This document shows positions 53,778 through 62,451 of a DNA stretch of 64,000 nt, one piece after another (the first letter of the stretch is position 1; each line of letters starts with the position of its first letter). Below the pieces are notes generated by a model, which was not told where the DNA came from, made no database searches, and saw nothing but the letters and a program-made list of their open reading frames with translations. The stretch spans positions 1 to 64,000 of the forward strand of contig NZ_BMHE01000002.1 of assembly GCF_014640555.1 (NCBI RefSeq), read 5' to 3'. A program made the position numbers and the translations under genes. The stretch is from Paenibacillus marchantiophytorum (lineage in GTDB: Bacteria; Bacillota; Bacilli; Paenibacillales; NBRC-103111).

Positions 53778-54734
53778 ATGACTTTAATTAAACAAATGCA
53801 AGCGCCTGACGAATTTGTCGGCTTTTATCTGATCAAAGAGCTGGAAGTAAAGCAAACGAATACGACCCCTGCTAAGGATTTCATGGATATCGTACTCTGT
53901 GATGCGAGCGGGCAAATTTCTGCGAAAATGTGGGATGTCAGCGCGGCCGACAAAGAAACTTTTTTCCCTATGACATTGGTGAAGGTGCAAGGCATTATTC
54001 AGACCTACCGCGATAAGCTGCAGGTGAAAATTGGCCGGTTGCGCAAGGCGCTGCCCGAAGATGCCATCCAGATGACGGATTTCATCCGTTCAGCGCCGAT
54101 TAGCCCCGTTGATCTTATTCATACGATAAATCAAGTGTTGGAAAGCATTGCGAATCCGACGATCAAGTCGATCGTTTCGTTCTGCGTGACCAAGGTGGCG
54201 GATAAATTGAATCATTATCCGGCTGCCAAGACGCATCATCATGCTTATTTCGCGGGACTTGCTTATCATATTGTTCGCATGCTCGAAATTGGCGAGTTTA
54301 TTTGCAAGCAGCGTCCTTTCCTCAATGCGGATCTGATTAAAGCGGGCATTATTCTGCATGATATTGCCAAGCCGGAAGAAATGATTGCACAGCTCGGGAT
54401 CGTCAGTGATTACTCTTTGCAAGGGAAACTGCTTGGTCACATCTCGATGGCCTCGAACTGGATCACTGAAGCGGCGATACACGAAGGCATCGATCTTCAA
54501 TCTGATGTGGTGATCGGTCTTCAGCATATTGTGTTGTCCCACCATAATTTGCCGGAGTGGGGAAGCCCGGTACTGCCGCAACTTCCGGAAGCCGTTGCTC
54601 TGCACTACATTGATTCTATGGACGCGAAGCTGCAAATGGTAGAAGATACGCTGCTAACGACACCGGAAACGGAAGCTTGGACGCCGATGATTCGCGGACT
54701 TGAGAATAAGGCGATATATCGCTTGAACTTATAA
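53778..54734 (+). CDS. yhaM: 3'-5' exoribonuclease YhaM
   Basis: 318 residues. An N-terminal OB-fold nucleic-acid-binding domain (about 15-100) is followed by an HD phosphohydrolase domain with 'TKVADKLNHYPAAKTHHHAY', 'GIILHDIAKPEE' and a late His pair in 'VLSHHNLPEWGSP'. YhaM trims RNA 3' ends in Gram-positive bacteria. ATG 53778 follows GGAGG; upstream in-frame starts lie in the -10 region. A promoter is likely, with TATAAT at 53744-53749 and a weak TTGGGA at 53723. Confidence 0.92.
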   Translation: MTLIKQMQAPDEFVGFYLIKELEVKQTNTTPAKDFMDIVLCDASGQISAKMWDVSAADKETFFPMTLVKVQGIIQTYRDKLQVKIGRLRKALPEDAIQMTDFIRSAPISPVDLIHTINQVLESIANPTIKSIVSFCVTKVADKLNHYPAAKTHHHAYFAGLAYHIVRMLEIGEFICKQRPFLNADLIKAGIILHDIAKPEEMIAQLGIVSDYSLQGKLLGHISMASNWITEAAIHEGIDLQSDVVIGLQHIVLSHHNLPEWGSPVLPQLPEAVALHYIDSMDAKLQMVEDTLLTTPETEAWTPMIRGLENKAIYRLNL

Positions 54735-54744
54735 TTAAAATATG

Positions 54745-54783
54745 AAAAAACTGCGTGAGCCAGTAGGCTTGCGCAGTTTTTTT
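54745..54783 (+). terminator. terminator after yhaM
   Basis: AAAAAACTGCG with inner GAGCC pairs with GGCTT and CGCAGTTTTTT, followed by more T. It starts ten bases after the stop codon. Confidence 0.92.
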
Positions 54784-54840
54784 AAGTTTATATGTTTTGG
54801 AGTGAACGCGGAGTTATTCCAGCTGCTTCGCGCGAAGAAA

Positions 54841-54853
54841 AGGGAACTACAGT
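54841..54853. repeat. family B repeat, copy 2, left fragment
   Basis: GGGAACTACAGT is cut off by the left end of the IS element; the last nine bases (AACTACAGT) are the left target duplication. The rest of the repeat resumes at 56372. Confidence 0.85.
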
Positions 54854-56371
54854 CACTAGCGTTGCATAAACATTCACACCAAACAGAAACATTCCTTAAA
54901 GTGCTCTATCATGTAATATTTTACAGTAACTCTTTCCTCATATTCCAAAAAAGAATATCTGCCTAGAAATGTAGGTTGCAATATCCAAAAAATGGATATT
55001 AAAGTTGTCTTTGCTTCTTCGATGGCTTTACTAATGCCACATGACAGCTTTTCGCTTTTAGCGGTTCAGGGGGCTCTTTTCGTCGTTGTCTTCCCTTGGT
55101 CTTTCGCTTTACTGGTTTGTTCATCGCTTTTTGAAATGCCTCCCAATTGCGAAAGGCATACACGCGTAGTAAACGAAGTAGTTCCCATGTTGTCTTTGGA
55201 GACTTCGCCGTCATTCGTATCAAGAACATTAAACAGTAGGCTGTCATAGCAAGCAAAATGTGGTTCCAAACGGCTTGTGGCTTGTAACTGTAAAGCGTTG
55301 CGAATTTCAAATGTTGCTTCATCCATTTAAAAAACAACTCAATCTGCCATCGTTGACGGTACAAATTAGCAATTTCTCTGGCTGAAAGATCAAAACGCGA
55401 AGTCGCAATTCGGTACAATCGGCCCTGTTCATCGTGGAACTCTACTAATCGTACAGGGTGCTCCATCCAGCGAAAAGAGCCACCCAGGTAAACAATGGCA
55501 TCTCTTAGCAAGAGGGAGTCCGAAGGATCTGTTGCCGTTTCCAAAAGGACTTGTTTAATGGCATGGTGCCCATTTATGCGTAAGACGAATCGACACTCTT
55601 GCAGTAACCACCGATCCATCCGACGGTAGCTCACATAGCCACGATCCAAAAGGTACGTGGCATTTGCATCCGTTACAAGAAGATCCGAGCCTTCATAGTC
55701 ACTCACATTGCCTGTTGACGGCACGATTTTATCAGGAAAACAGGAGCCGTCTGACAAAACAGCCAGTCGTGTATGAACTTTCACGCCACTGCGATGTTTG
55801 GTAACGTAGGTCCAGTCGGCTAATTGGTGCGGTAAACGAAGATTGGTGGAATCGACGATGAATAAGGGTTCCTTCGGAAGCTTTTTCTGACTTGCAGCTG
55901 TTTGACGGATGCGTAAAATGATAGAATGGCACAAAGCTTCTAACACGCAACTTGGAAAGTGTTCGATCCGACGGCTTAGCTGAGAAGCGCTGATCGAGCA
56001 GCCAATTTCCTGCTGTAGCAGGGGATCCGCCTCTACTTCCAATTGAATCCGGCGAAGATCTTCCCATTTGCATAATTGAGCGATAATAAACACTTTCATG
56101 AGCCCCACACTGTTCAATTTACGAACGCCATAGTCTAAACAGGGCGCTGAAAAATCCTCTAATGGAAGTAAAGACAGACATTGACGAATGGTTAGTAAAT
56201 CCGGTACACTCAAGATGCTGGTCTCCTTTGTGAGTAATGTACGGATTGCATCCTACACTCTCATAATAGGAGATTTTTTTGTTTATATCCACGAAAAATG
56301 ATCATAAAATTACAAAAATAGTAATTTATACATCATTTATTTTTCGTGTGAGGTTTTACGCAACGCTAGTG
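54854..56371 (-). mobile_element. complete IS4-family insertion sequence, 1518 bases
   Basis: The ends are inverted repeats of 17 bases with one mismatch: CACTAGCGTTGCATAAA at 54854 and the complement of TTTACGCAACGCTAGTG at 56355-56371. The flanks are the 9-base direct duplication AACTACAGT (54845-54853 and 56372-56380). One transposase gene fills the element. Intact ends, duplication and reading frame indicate a recent insertion. Confidence 0.95.
54999..56213 (-). CDS. IS4-family transposase
   Basis: 404 residues. DDE-type: first Asp in LFIVDSTNLRLP, second in LLVTDANATYLLDRGY, and the IS4 signature Y-2-R-3-E-6-K in 'YRQRWQIELFFKWMK'. The basic C-terminus is rich in Lys/Arg. The start is TTG at 56213, nine bases after AAAGGAG. 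The frame is intact, so the enzyme is probably active. Confidence 0.93.
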   Translation of the reverse strand: MSVPDLLTIRQCLSLLPLEDFSAPCLDYGVRKLNSVGLMKVFIIAQLCKWEDLRRIQLEVEADPLLQQEIGCSISASQLSRRIEHFPSCVLEALCHSIILRIRQTAASQKKLPKEPLFIVDSTNLRLPHQLADWTYVTKHRSGVKVHTRLAVLSDGSCFPDKIVPSTGNVSDYEGSDLLVTDANATYLLDRGYVSYRRMDRWLLQECRFVLRINGHHAIKQVLLETATDPSDSLLLRDAIVYLGGSFRWMEHPVRLVEFHDEQGRLYRIATSRFDLSAREIANLYRQRWQIELFFKWMKQHLKFATLYSYKPQAVWNHILLAMTAYCLMFLIRMTAKSPKTTWELLRLLRVYAFRNWEAFQKAMNKPVKRKTKGRQRRKEPPEPLKAKSCHVALVKPSKKQRQL

Positions 56372-56553
56372 AACTACAGTCCGCTATTTTGCTGTTTGAT
56401 AGGAATTTCAGCGTTTTTCGAGGAAATAAGGCCCTGTAGTTCCGCTAGTACCCTCGCATCCCTGCTATTTGCCTAAATAGCGTACTCTAGTTCCCTTAAT
56501 CGGTTTTGTCGCTAAGGAGAGGCTCATCTCTCAGGGCGGCGAAGCCGTTTTTT
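56372..56553. repeat. family B repeat, copy 2, right part
   Basis: It begins with the right target duplication and continues as AACTACAGTCCGCTATTTTG, aligning with 41760-41942. The inverted unit AATAGCGTACTCTAGTTCCC lies at about 56477-56496, and the copy ends with a small CGGC-GAA-GCCG stem and six T. Confidence 0.85.
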
Positions 56554-56579
56554 GTATTATGCCAACCCCGGAACAAATT

Positions 56580-57041
56580 TCAAAGTTCCAACCCGGTTCC
56601 TTGTTTAAAACGTTTGATTACAACTTGCGTGTTGACGCGTACAACCCCTTTTAATTTATAGATGTTTTGATAGAGAAAATCTTCCAGAGCAGCATCATCT
56701 TTCAGTAAAGCGTGCATGTGCAAGGAACTGGCGCCTGTCATTTGATAGATACTGATGACATTGGCGTCCTCCGAAAGTACATTTCCTACTTCTTCGGCAA
56801 ACCGCGGCTCCACTTCCACTTCGAAGAAGGCGCTGACGACTTTCCCTAATTTTGTCGCGTTCAAGCGAATCGTAAAGTTCTCAATCACATCCTGTTCGAT
56901 CAGGTTTTCGACTCTCTTTTGGATGGCGACGCGGGATAAATTAAGGGTTTCCCCAATTTTGGCATAAGACATTCGCCCATTTTCATGCAGTAGTCTAATG
57001 ATATCTTGATCAACTTGATCGAGGTGAGGGAGGTCTAACAT
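56580..57041 (-). CDS. Lrp/AsnC-family transcription regulator
   Basis: 153 residues. The N-terminal helix-turn-helix reads 'GRMSYAKIGETLNLSRVAI', and the C-terminal RAM-type ligand domain follows ('VSAFFEVEVEPRFAEEVG', 'SSLHMHALLKDDAALEDFL'). Such regulators form octamers that respond to amino acids or related metabolites. The second ATG (57041) is preferred because AAAGGAG is eight bases away; ATG 57047 is two bases away. It is divergent from the catabolic cluster over 278 bases and probably regulates it. Confidence 0.9.
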   Translation of the reverse strand: MLDLPHLDQVDQDIIRLLHENGRMSYAKIGETLNLSRVAIQKRVENLIEQDVIENFTIRLNATKLGKVVSAFFEVEVEPRFAEEVGNVLSEDANVISIYQMTGASSLHMHALLKDDAALEDFLYQNIYKLKGVVRVNTQVVIKRFKQGTGLEL

Positions 57042-57207
57042 GGGCATGACTCCTTTATAAGTGAAAAATATATACACTTGTAAGCAATATCCTTGTTTTA
57101 GATAAAAAAAAGTAATTCAACGCTAAGAATCAAAGAATTGTTAACCAAAAACATCTTGTTTCTGATAAAACGGAAACTTATTATTGGATTTCAATTTACA
57201 GATGGAG

Positions 57208-57236
57208 TTGACTGAAAATTCGATCACACCTATAAT
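57208..57236 (+). promoter_or_regulatory. sigma-A promoter of the catabolic cluster
   Basis: TTGACT (57208-57213) and TATAAT (57231-57236) lie exactly 17 bases apart. Transcription should start near 57243, giving a leader of about 77 bases. Confidence 0.85.
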
Positions 57237-57245
57237 CGTGTAAAT

Positions 57246-57288
57246 AAACATAACATAATAAAACGTTATTTTAAACTATGTTATGTTT
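57246..57288 (+). promoter_or_regulatory. 12-base inverted repeat just after the transcription start
   Basis: AAACATAACATA (57246-57257) and TATGTTATGTTT (57277-57288) are perfect complements with 19 bases between. Its location just downstream of the promoter suits an operator for a repressor, perhaps the divergent Lrp-type protein. An AT-rich RNA hairpin is a weaker alternative. Confidence 0.65.
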
Positions 57289-57319
57289 TATGACATTTAA
57301 TTATTGAGGGGATGGTTGA

Positions 57320-58705
57320 ATGGCAAGCAAACTCATCTATAACGGGACGATATTAACCATGAATGCCACCAATCAGATTTTCAAACCCGGTTACGTGTAT
57401 ATGGAACATGACATCATCATGGAAGTCGGGGAATGGCAGGTAGACGGAAGTCTGGACCATTTGCTAGAGAAGTCGTCTTTCACCTACAATGCTGCTGGCA
57501 AAGTGGTTATTCCGGGTATCATCAATGGTCACACGCATTTGTTTCAAACGTTCATGAGAGGCGTCTCGGATCACTCTCCGCTGGCACAGTGGTTGAAAGA
57601 GATTATTTGGCCGATGAGCTTGGCGATGGAACCGGAAGATTTCTATTTAGCCGCCTTAATCGGATGTATTGAGAATTTAAAATCAGGCGCTACCTATATG
57701 ATGGACCATCATTATATTCATACGTATCCAGAGAATGACGCAAGTGTCCTGCGGGCGATGGTCGATTCGGGCATTCGAGGGCATTTGGCGCGCGGAGGCT
57801 CTGATCTTGCCGGCGAAGTACGCTTGCGCGAAACGGAAGAGCAAATTTTCGCCAGCACGGATCGCTTGTTGGATGAGTGGGATGGCGCAGCTTCCGGCCG
57901 GATCCGGATTGCCCTCGGACCGCTGAATTTATATGGTTGTTCACGAGGGTATCTGGAGAAGGCGGCGGTTTTTAGCCGAGACCGGAATCTGATATCACAT
58001 GTGCATGTTGCCGAAACGAGCGAACAGATCGACACGACGATGGCCCGCTACGGGCTGCGTAATCTGGAACTGCTCAATGAGGTTGGCTTGCTTGGCAACC
58101 AAACGCAGGTTGTACATGGAGTCTGGTTGGATGATGGCGAACTGGCCTTGATTCGTGACCGTCAAGCATCGGTTATCCATTGTCCGGTTTCGAATATGTA
58201 CTTGGCTTCAGGCGTGGCAAGGGTGCCAGAAATGCTGGAGATGGGCATTAATGTAGCCTTGGGCACGGATGGACCTGGCAGCAACAATTGCCAAGACAAT
58301 CTGGAGGTGCTCAAGTTCACAGCTTGTTTGCACAAAGTCAACGAACTGGATGCTACGCTGCTGCCGCCGATGGATGTTCTGCGGATGGCGACAGTGAATG
58401 GCGCCAAGGCTGTAGGGCGGAGCGATGATTTGGGCAGTCTTGAGCCTGGCAAGAAGGCGGATCTCGTGACGGTTGATATGATGAAGGCGCACATTAGCCC
58501 TGTGCATCGTGCCTCTTCGGCTCTTGTTTATAATGCCAATGGCAATGATGTTGACTTGGTTGTCGTCGGTGGGCAAGTTGTCGTGGAACACGGGAAAAGC
58601 ACTTGGATCGATGAGCAGGAGATTTTACAGCGAGCGCAAGCAAGGGTAGATCATCTGCGCAGCAAGCTGGCAGGGCTGTATCCTATTTTCGCCAATACCC
58701 AATAA
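57320..58705 (+). CDS. amidohydrolase (TrzN/AtzB/8-oxoguanine deaminase-like group)
   Basis: 461 residues. Metal-dependent hydrolase of the amidohydrolase superfamily: His71/His73 in INGHTHLFQT, 'ISHVHVAETSEQ', 'VVHGVWLDDGE' and Asp in ALGTDGPGSNN. Close groups remove amino or chloro groups from N-heterocycles (purines, triazines). GAGGGG precedes the ATG. It is the first gene after the strong promoter, 28 bases before the Rieske gene. The substrate is unknown; the neighbours point to breakdown of a nitrogen ring compound. Confidence 0.87.
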   Translation: MASKLIYNGTILTMNATNQIFKPGYVYMEHDIIMEVGEWQVDGSLDHLLEKSSFTYNAAGKVVIPGIINGHTHLFQTFMRGVSDHSPLAQWLKEIIWPMSLAMEPEDFYLAALIGCIENLKSGATYMMDHHYIHTYPENDASVLRAMVDSGIRGHLARGGSDLAGEVRLRETEEQIFASTDRLLDEWDGAASGRIRIALGPLNLYGCSRGYLEKAAVFSRDRNLISHVHVAETSEQIDTTMARYGLRNLELLNEVGLLGNQTQVVHGVWLDDGELALIRDRQASVIHCPVSNMYLASGVARVPEMLEMGINVALGTDGPGSNNCQDNLEVLKFTACLHKVNELDATLLPPMDVLRMATVNGAKAVGRSDDLGSLEPGKKADLVTVDMMKAHISPVHRASSALVYNANGNDVDLVVVGGQVVVEHGKSTWIDEQEILQRAQARVDHLRSKLAGLYPIFANTQ

Positions 58706-58733
58706 TATAATTGATACATGGAGGATGATTCGT

Positions 58734-59729
58734 ATGGTATTAGAGCGTCTGCATGATCCGGTTCTTGAAAATGATTGGCACGCCGTATATCTGGCATCAG
58801 AACTGAAAGACCAACCTGTGGGAGTTATTATACTCGGGGAACGAGTTGCGATCTATCGGTCCAGCCAAGGTGTTCATGCGATGCAGGATCTCTGCGTTCA
58901 CCGTGGGGCTATGCTCTCCAAGGGATGGGTCAAGGATGACACGCTGGTCTGTCCTTATCACGGGTGGCAGTATGATTCATCGGGTCAATGTGTTTGTATT
59001 CCTGCACAGCCCAAGGGCGAGAAAATTCCGGCCAGAGCCAAAGCGCAAGTGTTTGCCTGCGAGGAGAAGTACGGCTTCGTTTGGGTATGTATAGGTGAGC
59101 CAGCGGCACCATTGCCTCATTTCGAAGAGTTTGCTAATCCAGTCTATCGTCCATTGCCCTGCGGTCCTTACAAAGTGGCTGCTGCAGGCACGAGAGTGAT
59201 CGAGAATTTCACCGATTTCGCTCATTTAATGTTCGTGCATCAGAATCTGCTTGGACACCCGGATTATGCGGAGCTGCCTGATTTTGAAGTCGTGAAAGAG
59301 AAAGAACGGATCTATATCGAGCATATTCCTATCTTTCAGCCTGTTGCGCATTCGGGCTCGGACAAAAGTGAAGGTACGACTTATGTATATAGGAAGGAAG
59401 TTTATCGTCCCTTATCGGCTCGCTTGTCCAAAGCAGATCCGAGCAATGGTCAAACGTTGTGGATTATGCTAACCGTACTGCCTGTGGCTGCTGAGGAGTG
59501 CGTGGTGTTCATGATGGTATCCCGCAATTATGCCTATGAGGTAGATGATGCGAATTTCATTCATTTCCAGGACCTTGTTTTCGATCAAGATGCCAAAGTT
59601 ATCGAGACGCAGAAGCCGGAACTGCTTCCTCTAGATCTTCAAGTTGAGCTCAATCATAAAGTGGATCGTTTCTCCATTGCGTATCGACGTTGGCTGAAAG
59701 AATTAGGCGTTAAAGTAGGGACTATATAA
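58734..59729 (+). CDS. Rieske-type oxygenase, alpha subunit
   Basis: 331 residues. The Rieske [2Fe-2S] site is complete: Cys54-x-His56 and Cys73-x2-His76. The mononuclear iron site is visible as Asn158, Asp161, His164 and His169 in 'ENFTDFAHLMFVH'. These enzymes hydroxylate or demethylate ring compounds with O2 and need an electron-transfer partner; no classical reductase is in the window. ATG 58734 lies nine bases after GGAGG, while ATG 58725 touches it. It is co-transcribed with the amidohydrolase. Confidence 0.9.
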   Translation: MVLERLHDPVLENDWHAVYLASELKDQPVGVIILGERVAIYRSSQGVHAMQDLCVHRGAMLSKGWVKDDTLVCPYHGWQYDSSGQCVCIPAQPKGEKIPARAKAQVFACEEKYGFVWVCIGEPAAPLPHFEEFANPVYRPLPCGPYKVAAAGTRVIENFTDFAHLMFVHQNLLGHPDYAELPDFEVVKEKERIYIEHIPIFQPVAHSGSDKSEGTTYVYRKEVYRPLSARLSKADPSNGQTLWIMLTVLPVAAEECVVFMMVSRNYAYEVDDANFIHFQDLVFDQDAKVIETQKPELLPLDLQVELNHKVDRFSIAYRRWLKELGVKVGTI

Positions 59730-59841
59730 GTAATGTTCGTCTTTTGTGTAAATATAATGTAAATAAATATTATTGACCTTGTGAATGTAATGAAAAGACG
59801 TACTATTTATTGTGTGAAAATACAAAACGTAAGTATTCGCG

Positions 59842-59871
59842 TTGACGCGTAGGCATTGTAAATTCTATATT
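59842..59871 (+). promoter_or_regulatory. likely promoter before the NMT1-like binding protein
   Basis: TTGACG (59842-59847) and TATATT (59866-59871) are 18 bases apart. It lies in the 201-base gap after the Rieske gene; nothing else was recognised in that gap. Confidence 0.55.
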
Positions 59872-59930
59872 TGTCTTAAGGTTGGTAAGAACTTTTGTAT
59901 AGATAACCAAATATGGAGGGGAAGTTTAAA

Positions 59931-61028
59931 ATGAAACCATTCAAACTTACGAGTCAGCTTGTCGCGAAACGCCCGGTCGTAATGTCTCTCAGCTTAGTTA
60001 TAATGACAAGTATGCTAGCCGCATGCGGCAGCACAAGTACACCGGTTTCAACGTCATCGCAAGCTCCGGCTTCACCATCAGGAGCGACGACTTCCGCATC
60101 TCCGGCAGCAACAACGGCTGCATCAGCAGCGCCCAAAGCTGTGGTGCCGGCAACTGTTGTCTTAAATTGGTTCGCAGAACCAGAGCACGGCGGGAACTTT
60201 GCAGCTTTGGCCAAAGGGTATTACAAAGAAGCCGGCTTCGACATGACGGTTATGCCAGGTGGTCCATCGGTTTCATCTACACAAATTGTTGCATCCGGCA
60301 AGGCACAATTCGGTATGGCAAATGGTGATGATATCTTGGTTGCCAGACAAGAGGGAATTCCGATTGTAGCGATCGCAACTTCGATGCAGAAAAGTCCGCA
60401 AGCGTTGTTTTACCATAAAGATTCTGGGATCAAAGACTTCTCCGATCTGAATGGGCACAAGGTCTATGTCGCCTCGACAGCCAGCTTCTGGCAGTTCATG
60501 AAGAAGAAATACAAATTAGACAGCGCTCAAGAAATGAAATATACAGGTCAATTAGTCAATTTCGTCAGTGATAAAAATGCTCTCACACAAGGATATGTAA
60601 CAAGCGAGCCATTCACGTTGGAACAGCAAAAAGTCGAGTTCGGCACGCTGCTCAATGCAGATTCCGGCTATAACATCTATGCAGGTGTGTACTTCACAAC
60701 CGAGAAAATGATTGCCGAGCATCCAGACCAAGTCAAAGCTTTCGTTGAAGCTACTGTTAAGGGCTGGGATTACTACAAAGATCACTCCGAAGAAATCAAT
60801 CCCAGCATTAAAGAAAAGAATCCGGACATGGGCTTGGATATGATGAAATTCAGCGCGACCAAAGAAATGGACTTCGTATTTGGCGGTGACGCAGCGACCA
60901 AGGGCACGGGCATTATGACCAAAGAGCGTTGGTCGGAAGTACAAAAGCAGCTAGTGGATGTAGGTGTGTTGAAAAGCGCAGAGAGTATTGATAAGGTCTT
61001 CACAACGCAATTCCTGCCGAAGAAATAA
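59931..61028 (+). CDS. NMT1/THI5-like ABC substrate-binding lipoprotein
   Basis: 365 residues. Lipoprotein signal with lipobox LAAC (Cys near residue 33), then a Ser/Ala/Thr-rich linker and an SsuA/THI5-type binding domain ('VLNWFAEPEHGGNFAALAKG', 'ANGDDILVARQEGIP'). This class binds pyrimidine precursors, sulfonates or similar small organics. GGAGGGG is nine bases before ATG 59931. Its permease and ATPase genes are not in the window, so they lie beyond the right end or elsewhere. Confidence 0.88.
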   Translation: MKPFKLTSQLVAKRPVVMSLSLVIMTSMLAACGSTSTPVSTSSQAPASPSGATTSASPAATTAASAAPKAVVPATVVLNWFAEPEHGGNFAALAKGYYKEAGFDMTVMPGGPSVSSTQIVASGKAQFGMANGDDILVARQEGIPIVAIATSMQKSPQALFYHKDSGIKDFSDLNGHKVYVASTASFWQFMKKKYKLDSAQEMKYTGQLVNFVSDKNALTQGYVTSEPFTLEQQKVEFGTLLNADSGYNIYAGVYFTTEKMIAEHPDQVKAFVEATVKGWDYYKDHSEEINPSIKEKNPDMGLDMMKFSATKEMDFVFGGDAATKGTGIMTKERWSEVQKQLVDVGVLKSAESIDKVFTTQFLPKK

Positions 61029-61052
61029 AGGAAAACCCAGGAGGTGGCAGCA

Positions 61053-62441
61053 TTGGCTTCTATGAAGAATTGGGATATGGTAAACGTTCGATTGCCTATG
61101 GAAGATGAAGGTCATCTGTATCGCCTCTCGATTCGAGATGGCCGCTTTACACAGATTCTGAAGCAAGAAGCTGATGCTGATCAGCCTGCTAAAGTATCAT
61201 TGGAACAATGGAAGGCCACAGAGACTACGGACCATTCAGACGAATCAGGCATTGTGATCATGGATCTTGAGGGGAAAATAGTGCTGCCTGGCTTTGTGGA
61301 TGCCCATATGCACCTGGACAAATCGTTTTCCTTAACGACTGTGGAGAATCAAAGCGGCACCTTGGAAGAAGCCGTGCGCAATTATTCCATCGCGTCGCCT
61401 TCCTTCAGCAAAGAAGTAATAAAATCAAGAATTATGCGTTCCTCCTTGCAGGCTTTATCTTTTGGCACAACCCATATTCGAACGCATCTGGATTTTAATC
61501 TGAGGGTCTCTCGCGAAGTGGCTTTACGAACCATCGAAGCTGCGCTTGAAGCCAAAGAAGCTTTGGCGCCTTATGTCACTTTGCAATTATTCCCGATGTG
61601 CCCTTACAATTTCATGGCGCTGGATGTTGATGCGTTGGAGGAAGCTTTGAGGATGGGTGTGGATGGCATTGGCGGTGCGCCGCATCTGTCCTTATCCCCT
61701 AAGGAAGATATTGATTATATGTTCAAATTAGCTCAGAAATACGACGTGCCGATCGATCTGCATTGTGATGAAACCGATAATCCGGCGATGCGAACGATTG
61801 AACATATTTCTGGCAAAACGAAGTCAGAGGGATACTCAGGAAGAGTGACCGTAGATCATCTATGCGCACTGGCTTCCATGACGGATGAGGATGCACATGG
61901 CATTATTGAACGAATGGCGGATGCCGGACTTAAAGCAGTATCCTTGCCAGCAGTGAATCTGTACTTGCAAGGCAGGCACGATACCTTTCCCGTACGTCGG
62001 GGAGTGACCAGATTGAAGGAGATTTGGGAAGCTGGGATACCCATCGCTGTGGCTTCAGACAATATTCATGATCCTTTTCACCCGTTTGGCAGAGGCGATT
62101 TGATGCAAATAGCTCTGATTAGCTCCTATGCAGCTCATATGGGGAGACCGGCTGATCTGCGCACATTGCTCCGAATGATTACGGATGTTCCCGCCGAGGT
62201 ATTGGGGCTTCGAACGTATAAGATTGAGCCTGGCAACGAAGCGAATTTTGTTGTCGTCGACGCCAATACGCCTGAGGAGCTTTTCACCATGCAGCCTGAA
62301 CGCCGCTGGGTATACAGTCAAGGAAGCTGGGTTCGCATGGCGGCCAGTAAAGCAGAATGGAACCATCCAACATTAGCTCATTTCTGGAAAGAGGCAAGTG
62401 AGAACGTCTCGTTCCGCACGCCGGAATTCGCGAAAGGGTGA
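61053..62441 (+). CDS. cytosine deaminase-like amidohydrolase
   Basis: About 462 residues. CodA-type signature: 'GFVDAHMHLDKSFS', 'DLHCDETDNPAMRT', His in VTVDHLCAL and Asp in 'ASDNIHDPFHPFGRGD'. Relatives deaminate cytosine, creatinine or isoguanine, so the substrate is likely a ring with an exocyclic amine. The start is probably TTG 61053, eight bases after AGGAGG; ATG 61062 is the alternative. It is 24 bases after the binding-protein gene and 10 before the next, hence one operon. Confidence 0.87.
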   Translation: MASMKNWDMVNVRLPMEDEGHLYRLSIRDGRFTQILKQEADADQPAKVSLEQWKATETTDHSDESGIVIMDLEGKIVLPGFVDAHMHLDKSFSLTTVENQSGTLEEAVRNYSIASPSFSKEVIKSRIMRSSLQALSFGTTHIRTHLDFNLRVSREVALRTIEAALEAKEALAPYVTLQLFPMCPYNFMALDVDALEEALRMGVDGIGGAPHLSLSPKEDIDYMFKLAQKYDVPIDLHCDETDNPAMRTIEHISGKTKSEGYSGRVTVDHLCALASMTDEDAHGIIERMADAGLKAVSLPAVNLYLQGRHDTFPVRRGVTRLKEIWEAGIPIAVASDNIHDPFHPFGRGDLMQIALISSYAAHMGRPADLRTLLRMITDVPAEVLGLRTYKIEPGNEANFVVVDANTPEELFTMQPERRWVYSQGSWVRMAASKAEWNHPTLAHFWKEASENVSFRTPEFAKG

Positions 62442-62451
62442 GGTTTGAAAT

